This document shows positions 59,631-64,000 of a stretch of DNA of 64,000 bases, piece by piece. A program made the translations under genes and the position numbers. Source of the DNA: CAADGU01 sp035444285 (GTDB lineage: Bacteria; Chloroflexota; Anaerolineae; Promineifilales; Promineifilaceae); NCBI GenBank assembly GCA_035444285.1, contig DAOMOK010000007.1, positions 186,001 through 250,000 of the forward strand, read 5' to 3'. The stretch's first letter is position 1. Each line of letters starts with the position of its first letter. The notes under the pieces are model-generated. The model worked only from the letters and a program-made list of their open reading frames with translations. It was not told where the DNA came from and searched no databases.

Positions 59631-60572
59631 TCAGTAGGCTGCATCATCTAGCGCCTGGTGTTCTTCGCGCAGACGCAGGTAGCTTTCATATCGTTGGGGG
59701 GAGATGTCGCCGCGCTGCACGGCCGTGCGCACCGCACAGCCCGGCTCATGATGATGGCTGCAATCACTAAAGCGGCAGTTGGCCACCAGGGGGGCAATCT
59801 CGCGGAAATAAGCGTCCACCTCGCCCGGTTCCAGGTCATACAGCGCCAGGCCACGAATGCCAGGCGTATCGGCCACATAGCCGCCGCCATCCAGCGCCAA
59901 CAGTTGGGCAAAGCGCGTCGTATGGGTCCCTTTGCCAGAATAGCTGCTCACCTCGCTCACTTTCAGCCCCAGACCGGGCTGGATGGCGTTCAGCAAACTG
60001 GACTTGCCCACGCCCGATGACCCGGCCAATACGGAAATTTTGCCTTGCAAACAGCGGCGCAGTTCATCAATCCCCACGCCCGTTGTGGCGCTGGTGTAAA
60101 TGACCTGGTAGCCAATCTGGGCATACACATCAAACAATTCGTGTGCTTTTTCCGGCTTTACCAGGTCTACTTTATTGGCGCAGATCACGGCCGTCAGCGC
60201 ATTCATCTCCGCCACCACCAGGAAACGGTCCAGTTTGCGCAGGCTGGGAAAAGGGTCTTTCACGGCAAATACAAACACCACCTGGTCAACGTTGGCTACC
60301 AACACCTGTTCCTGGTCACTGCTCAATTCACGGTCGCGGGCCGACGGCCGTGAACGGGACAACACGCTCTTCCTTTCGGCCACCTCTTCAATGGTGCCCG
60401 TCCCGTCCGCGTTCAAGGCAAGGCTCACCCAATCCCCCACCGCCACAAGAGAGCTTTCCTGCCACTCCTTCTTCAACCGCCCCGGCAACTGCGCCACAAT
60501 CTCGCCGCCGCCCGTTTCCACGGTGAAGAAGCCACTAATCGCTTTGATGACACGGCCGTTTAACGTTTCCAG
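59631..60572 (-). CDS. rsgA: Ribosome small subunit GTPase RsgA
   Basis: 313 residues if started at CTG 60572. OB-fold N-terminus, then circularly permuted GTPase: G4 ANKVDL, G1 GSSGVGKSSLLN, G3 DTPGIRG, and the C-terminal zinc knuckle CRFSDCSHHHEPGC. It matures 30S subunits. The first ATG/GTG-type codon (GTG 60521) would cut off the first OB strand; the CTG at 60572 lies 8 nt after GGAG and restores the family opening LETLNGRVIKAISGFFTVE. No ATG, GTG or TTG is in frame between the upstream stop and 60521 except this CTG, so a CTG start is my preferred reading. Confidence 0.92.
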   Translation of the reverse strand: METLNGRVIKAISGFFTVETGGGEIVAQLPGRLKKEWQESSLVAVGDWVSLALNADGTGTIEEVAERKSVLSRSRPSARDRELSSDQEQVLVANVDQVVFVFAVKDPFPSLRKLDRFLVVAEMNALTAVICANKVDLVKPEKAHELFDVYAQIGYQVIYTSATTGVGIDELRRCLQGKISVLAGSSGVGKSSLLNAIQPGLGLKVSEVSSYSGKGTHTTRFAQLLALDGGGYVADTPGIRGLALYDLEPGEVDAYFREIAPLVANCRFSDCSHHHEPGCAVRTAVQRGDISPQRYESYLRLREEHQALDDAAY

Positions 60573-60591
60573 AAACCATTCTCCAACTGGT

Positions 60592-60645
60592 GTTTAACGC
60601 GGAGGTGCAGAGATGCAATCCCTCTGCATCTCCGCGTCTTTGCGT
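60592..60645. repeat. ACGCGGAGgtGCAGAG inverted repeat
   Basis: Arms 60597-60612 and 60622-60637, extended by AACGC/GCGTT. Between the NlpC/P60 gene and rsgA on the minus strand. Resembles the widespread GCGGAGATGCAGAG intergenic palindrome. Confidence 0.65.
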
Positions 60646-60655
60646 TGAAACAATC

Positions 60656-61675
60656 TCAATCTCCCAAAAACGTCCGCGCCCCGGCGAACCTGTCCCGCAA
60701 ATGGGGCACGGCCGTGACGTCATCCACAAACACCCCATTCCGGCTGCGCGACGAGTGAATCATCTGCCAGCCGCCCAGACTCATGCCCACATGGGAAATG
60801 CGCCGGTGATCGCCTTCGCTGCCAAAAAAGAAGAGGTCGCCAGGCTGATAAGGTGGTTCCACCGGCTGCCCGGCGGCAAACATCATATCCGCGTCACGGG
60901 GCAGGGTCACACCCGCCAGCCGGTAGAGCAACTGCACGTAGCCGGAACAATCTATGCCATAACCAGAAACGCCGGCCCACAGATAGGGGACGCCGGTAAA
61001 ACGGGGCGCATCGGCGACGAGTTGGGCGCGTTGGGCGGCGGCCGTTTGCGGCAAGTCCGCCAGCGGACGCAGGTGGGCGGCGGGCAGCCAGCCGCCGGGT
61101 AGACCGGCCCAGGTGATCTGCTGCCAGTCATTTTGTTGATTGGTGACGGTCACGGCCGTACCCGCCAGCACCCGATTCTCAATACCTGCCTGTTCATCTG
61201 GCCCCGGGCGCAGCAAAGCCACCGGTTCACAAACCAGGTGCGTGGGCGCCGCCAGCGGTGCATCGCCCAGATAGGGGGCATAGGCCCAGCCCAGGTAGCC
61301 ATCTTCCTGGCGCACAAAGAGCCAACGGCCGTCTGTTTGCAGCGGCTCCAACAGCATCCCATTCAGCAGATAGCTGCCCGGTTCGGACAGAAAACCGGGG
61401 CTGTTGTGCAGGCCGGTGATGGTGGTACACACGGCTAATTTGGCGCGGTCTGGCTGGCGCAGGATGGTCACGGCCGTGGCTTCCAGCGCATACTCTGGAC
61501 AAGACGCCGCCAGATGGGAGAGCACGGCCGTCAGCGTATTTTCATCCAGCACTGTCCCAGCCAGGGTGATACGGCCGTCGGTTACATCGGTAACTTCCAC
61601 CCGGCAAACGTGTATCCGCTTGTCGCCAAATTGTGCTGCAACCGCAGCCAATGCCTCTTTAACCTGCTCATCCAT
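60656..61675 (-). CDS. NlpC/P60 (C40) peptidase with SH3-like domains
   Basis: 339 residues. N-terminal ~75 residues BON-like (HVCRVEVTDVTDGRITLAGTVLDENTL), two bacterial SH3-type regions (about 80-150 and 155-215), then the C40 peptidase with catalytic Cys in GIDCSGYVQLLYRLAG, His in ISHVGMSLGG and a further His in MIHSSRSRNGV. Cleaves peptidoglycan stem peptides (gamma-D-Glu-dipeptide type). No signal peptide is visible, so export route or cytosolic recycling role is open. Second of two adjacent ATGs is better spaced from AAGG. Confidence 0.9.
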   Translation of the reverse strand: MDEQVKEALAAVAAQFGDKRIHVCRVEVTDVTDGRITLAGTVLDENTLTAVLSHLAASCPEYALEATAVTILRQPDRAKLAVCTTITGLHNSPGFLSEPGSYLLNGMLLEPLQTDGRWLFVRQEDGYLGWAYAPYLGDAPLAAPTHLVCEPVALLRPGPDEQAGIENRVLAGTAVTVTNQQNDWQQITWAGLPGGWLPAAHLRPLADLPQTAAAQRAQLVADAPRFTGVPYLWAGVSGYGIDCSGYVQLLYRLAGVTLPRDADMMFAAGQPVEPPYQPGDLFFFGSEGDHRRISHVGMSLGGWQMIHSSRSRNGVFVDDVTAVPHLRDRFAGARTFLGD

Positions 61676-61769
61676 CATTACACCTTCTGTTAGGGCGAGG
61701 CAGTCGAGTCAAAAGCACTCTCTCAAAACCAACCGTTCACCCGACGGCCGCGCCCCTACGTTTACGTCA

Positions 61770-62573
61770 TCAATCCGCCAACTGAATGCCAGCTTCCTCT
61801 AACCGTTCATGCACCAGCGCCAACAAGCGTGGGCGCATCTCTGCACCCATGCCGAACCGGGCTTTAGCCAGCAGCGTCAGTTCCGTTTGCTGCCCCATTT
61901 CGCCCGACTCGCTAATAATCCGCCAGGGTTCCACCAGATTGGGCAGCAAGATGACGGCCTCCTTGCCCAGTGCTTCCAGCACCGGCAACGCCTCTGGCAG
62001 GTCGCCGGCTGCCAGTTTGAGCGTAATAGTCGCCGGCGAAAAGAGTCCCCGGCTGAAGTTGCGCACCAGGCGGATTTCACCATTGGGCACCACCAGCAGT
62101 TCACCGCTGGGGGCGCGCAGTTGAGTGGTGCGCAGGTTTACCTTTTCCACAACCCCTTCCACATCCAGCAGTTCCACCTTGTCACCCACGTCAAAAGGGT
62201 CTTCAAAAAGGAAACTGATGCCGGTAAGAAAGTCGCTGATCAACGGCCGTGCCCCCAACCCAAACGCGGCGCTAAACAAACCAACCATCCAGATCAGCGT
62301 TTCGGCCCTGACAAACTGGCTGAGGGTGAGGATGAAGGCCGTGAGAAATGCCAGAAACGCAATGATGCTGGCGATGAGGCTATGCAGCGTCTGGTACCGT
62401 TCCGGACGCATCTGCCGCCCCTGTTTAGAAAGGCGGCCTACGTGCAGCAGCCGACCGGCCAGTCGCCAGGAAAGCCGATATACCAGCCAGGCCAGCAAAA
62501 ACAACACCGCCGCCCGCAGCAGGTAACTCCACCAGGTGGGGGTTGTCCAGAGTGTGAGGAAGGGGTCGAGCAT
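61770..62573 (-). CDS. mscS: MscS-family mechanosensitive channel
   Basis: 267 residues, standard small MscS: TM helices at about 18-36, 67-88 and the pore helix region (LIWMVGLFSAAFGLGARPLISDFLTGISFLFEDPF), then the beta domain with DVGDKVELLDVEGVVEKVNLRTTQLRAPSGELLVVPNGEI, and the alpha/beta C-terminus. Releases solutes on hypo-osmotic shock. Between peptidase and kinase on the same strand. Confidence 0.92.
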   Translation of the reverse strand: MLDPFLTLWTTPTWWSYLLRAAVLFLLAWLVYRLSWRLAGRLLHVGRLSKQGRQMRPERYQTLHSLIASIIAFLAFLTAFILTLSQFVRAETLIWMVGLFSAAFGLGARPLISDFLTGISFLFEDPFDVGDKVELLDVEGVVEKVNLRTTQLRAPSGELLVVPNGEIRLVRNFSRGLFSPATITLKLAAGDLPEALPVLEALGKEAVILLPNLVEPWRIISESGEMGQQTELTLLAKARFGMGAEMRPRLLALVHERLEEAGIQLAD

Positions 62574-62582
62574 AACAGGGGA

Positions 62583-62650
62583 ACAGTAACCCGTAATCCG
62601 TAACCCGTAATCCGTAATCGGATAACGGATAACGGGTTACGGGTTACGGG
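62583..62650. repeat. GTAACCCGTAATCCGT / GGATAACGGGTTACGG tandem-inverted element
   Basis: About four GTAAYCCGT units (62588-62617) and four inverted units (62619-62648) with almost no loop, giving a long palindrome between the kinase stop and the MscS start. Sister of 38775-38852 and 53471-53579. Confidence 0.82.
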
Positions 62651-63894
62651 TGAACGGCCGTCACCGGCAAACAGACAGTAAACGTTGTCCCTTCGCCCAG
62701 GATACTGGTGACTTCAATACGGCCGTGATGCTCTTCCACAATCTTCTGGGCTACCGACAGCCCCAACCCACTGCCCTCGCGTCGTTCGCTGCCGGGGATG
62801 CGGTAAAAGCGTTCAAAGAGATGTTCCAGGTCTTGTGGCGAGATACCAGGGCCGGTATCGGCAACACCAATGTGCAGTTCTTGCTGGACACGTTGGGCGG
62901 TGATGGTGATACGGCCGTTGTCCTTATTGTATTTGGTGGCATTACTCACCAGATTCAAAAGCACTTGTTTCAGCCGGTCGCGGTCGGCCAGCACAACCTG
63001 GGCGCTGCTTTCGGTGGGTAGATCGTCGGCGCACGCTGCCTCAATGGTAATCCCCTGTTCGGCTGCCTGTGACTGCGAAATATGCATCACTTCATCCACC
63101 ACCTCAGCCACGGCCACCGGAACCATTTCCAGCCGCGCCCGCCCCGATTCCAGCCGGGCAAAGTCCAGAAAATCGCGCGTCATCTTAGAGAGGCGCTGCG
63201 ACTCTCGTTTGATCATGGCAATCAACTGTCCGTGCCGTTCCACCGGTACTTCCGGGCGACTAAGCAGTTCCGCCGCCGAGCTGATAGCCATGAGCGGCGT
63301 CTTAATTTCGTGCATCACCTCGGCCAGCAGATCGGATTGACTGAAGAGGTGGGCGTTCACAATGGCCACCGCCGACTGCGAGGCCAAGGCTTCCATCAGG
63401 GCCACATCCTGGCTGGTGTAGGGACGGCCGTCCCGTTTATTCAGCACTTCCAACGCGCCAATCACTCCTTTGGGCGTCACCAGGGGCACAGCCAGCATGG
63501 AGCGCGTATTGAACGCCAGCTCTTCATCCACATTGGCATAATGGCGGTCATCCTGGCGCACATCATCAATAATCAGGGAACGGCCGTGCCGCACCACCCA
63601 ACCGGCAATACTGCCATCCAGGGGTACGGCCGTGTTCTCCGGCACCGAACCACTGGTTGAGGCCACAAAATGAAGCTGGCCTGAACCCCGGTCTACCAGC
63701 AAAATAGAGGCCGCCTCCGTGTTCGTCAGTTCTGTAGACACGTCCATCACCAGACTGAGCAGTTCGCTGAGCCGTAACGTGGAACTGAGCCGGGTGCTGA
63801 TTTCCAGCAGGCGTTGCAGCCGTACCGGGCCTAACGCCTCGGCAATAGCCTGCCCGCCAAATTCATGTCCGTGGAAAGATTCGTCTATCTTCAT
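62644..63894 (-). CDS. GAF-domain sensor histidine kinase
   Basis: 416 residues, no TM. GAF domain about 25-180 (AASILLVDRGSGQLHFVAST, AVPLVTPKGVIGALEVLNK), HisKA with His195 in EVMHEIKTPLMAISSAAELL, and HATPase (LVSNATKYN, DTGPGI, GSGLGLSVAQKIVEEHHG). Cytosolic kinase sensing a small ligand or redox state; no response regulator is adjacent in the window. C-terminal end reaches the repeat element 62583-62650. Confidence 0.93.
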   Translation of the reverse strand: MKIDESFHGHEFGGQAIAEALGPVRLQRLLEISTRLSSTLRLSELLSLVMDVSTELTNTEAASILLVDRGSGQLHFVASTSGSVPENTAVPLDGSIAGWVVRHGRSLIIDDVRQDDRHYANVDEELAFNTRSMLAVPLVTPKGVIGALEVLNKRDGRPYTSQDVALMEALASQSAVAIVNAHLFSQSDLLAEVMHEIKTPLMAISSAAELLSRPEVPVERHGQLIAMIKRESQRLSKMTRDFLDFARLESGRARLEMVPVAVAEVVDEVMHISQSQAAEQGITIEAACADDLPTESSAQVVLADRDRLKQVLLNLVSNATKYNKDNGRITITAQRVQQELHIGVADTGPGISPQDLEHLFERFYRIPGSERREGSGLGLSVAQKIVEEHHGRIEVTSILGEGTTFTVCLPVTAVHP

Positions 63895-63914
63895 ATGAAC
63901 TCAAAAGACCTAAC

Positions 63915-63985
63915 TAGATGGGGAGATCGAGAAGTTGGAAGACTGAGAGATTGAATCTCCCCATCTCCTAATCTCTATCTTTAAC
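63915..63985. repeat. GGAGATTGAGAGATTG / AATCTCC element at right edge
   Basis: GGGGAGATCGAGAAG..GAGAGATTG units (63917-63953) face CTCCCCATCTCCTAATCTC (63955-63975). Same family as 25278 and 26335. Upstream of the GAF kinase start. Window ends 15 bp later. Confidence 0.7.
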
Positions 63986-64000
63986 CGCCGCCGCTAACTG

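Larger units (their letters stand above)
111..63633. repeat. ACGGCCGT: highly iterated octamer palindrome across the window
   Basis: Hand count gives about 128 copies, inside and between genes, on average one per 500 bp; about one is expected by chance. Inside genes it is read in all three frames as Thr-Ala-Val, (Asn/Asp/Tyr)-Gly-Arg or Arg-Pro. It overlaps the GTG start at 2235. First and last copies: 111-118 and 63626-63633. Absent from 16099-22903. Comparable to the HIP1 octamer of cyanobacteria. Confidence 0.93.

Overview
The window looks like a piece of a Chloroflexota (Anaerolineae- or Caldilineae-like) chromosome. This is inferred from moderate GC, the mix of YesM/YesN regulators, sugar ABC transporters, lipoproteins with Thr/Pro-rich linkers, MalT-like and PTPS-related membrane proteins, and very repeat-rich intergenic DNA; no rRNA or tRNA is present to confirm it. 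The octamer palindrome ACGGCCGT occurs about 128 times by hand count, roughly one per 500 bp where about one copy would be expected by chance. It is absent from about 16.10 to 22.90 kb, which marks that block as probably acquired.

Layout. 1-3.2 kb: the C-terminal part of an AraC-type (YesN-like) regulator, a YesM-like kinase, and an orphan sugar-binding lipoprotein. 3.4-9.8 kb (minus strand): LacI regulator, sugar-binding lipoprotein, sugar ABC ATPase, permease, and an extended SDR epimerase. 10.0-11.5 kb: a divergent rhamnulokinase with two LacI-type operators in the shared intergenic region. 11.8-16.6 kb: a complete YtfQ-YtfR-YtfT-YjfF-type sugar ABC operon whose binding protein is a close paralogue of the orphan one. 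16.7-23.0 kb: the motif-free block with DUF2938, a small protein, a quinone-oxidoreductase-like MDR, two membrane proteins and a MalT-like LuxR regulator.

23.1-29.7 kb: a large PTPS-related membrane protein, a YfiH/PgeF purine nucleoside phosphorylase, an unknown cytosolic protein, a secreted protein and a LysM protein. 29.8-33.8 kb: a replication-restart cluster (DnaB helicase, DnaD-like protein, a tandem double DnaC-type loader) plus a BFN-family nuclease. 34.0-40.2 kb: a gluzincin-type lipoprotein, a membrane protein, a double GNAT, and a MoxR/VWA pair.

40.6-50.5 kb is the accessory hot spot. A 2591-residue RHS/YD-repeat protein ends in an AT-rich GIY-YIG nuclease-like tip and is followed by a probable immunity gene. 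Then comes a RelBE-type toxin-antitoxin pair lying between two 90-bp direct repeats (one mismatch), and a Uma2-family protein. 50.8-53.5 kb: an ECF sigma factor with its membrane anti-sigma partner. 53.6-58.5 kb (minus strand): an envelope-stress-like cluster of LiaF-like membrane protein, ABC-2 exporter, NarL-type kinase, GNAT and response regulator. 58.8-63.9 kb (minus strand): DedA, RsgA (probably with a CTG start), NlpC/P60 peptidase, MscS and a GAF histidine kinase.

How it works together: the left 16.6 kb is a carbohydrate-sensing and uptake region in which the kinase, regulator and orphan binding protein probably form a three-component sensor for the sugar carried by the YtfQRT-YjfF system. 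The RHS region looks like a polymorphic-toxin locus with exchangeable 3' tip and adjacent small-gene cassettes. Short tandem/inverted repeat elements are scattered between genes and several are read in frame inside proteins.
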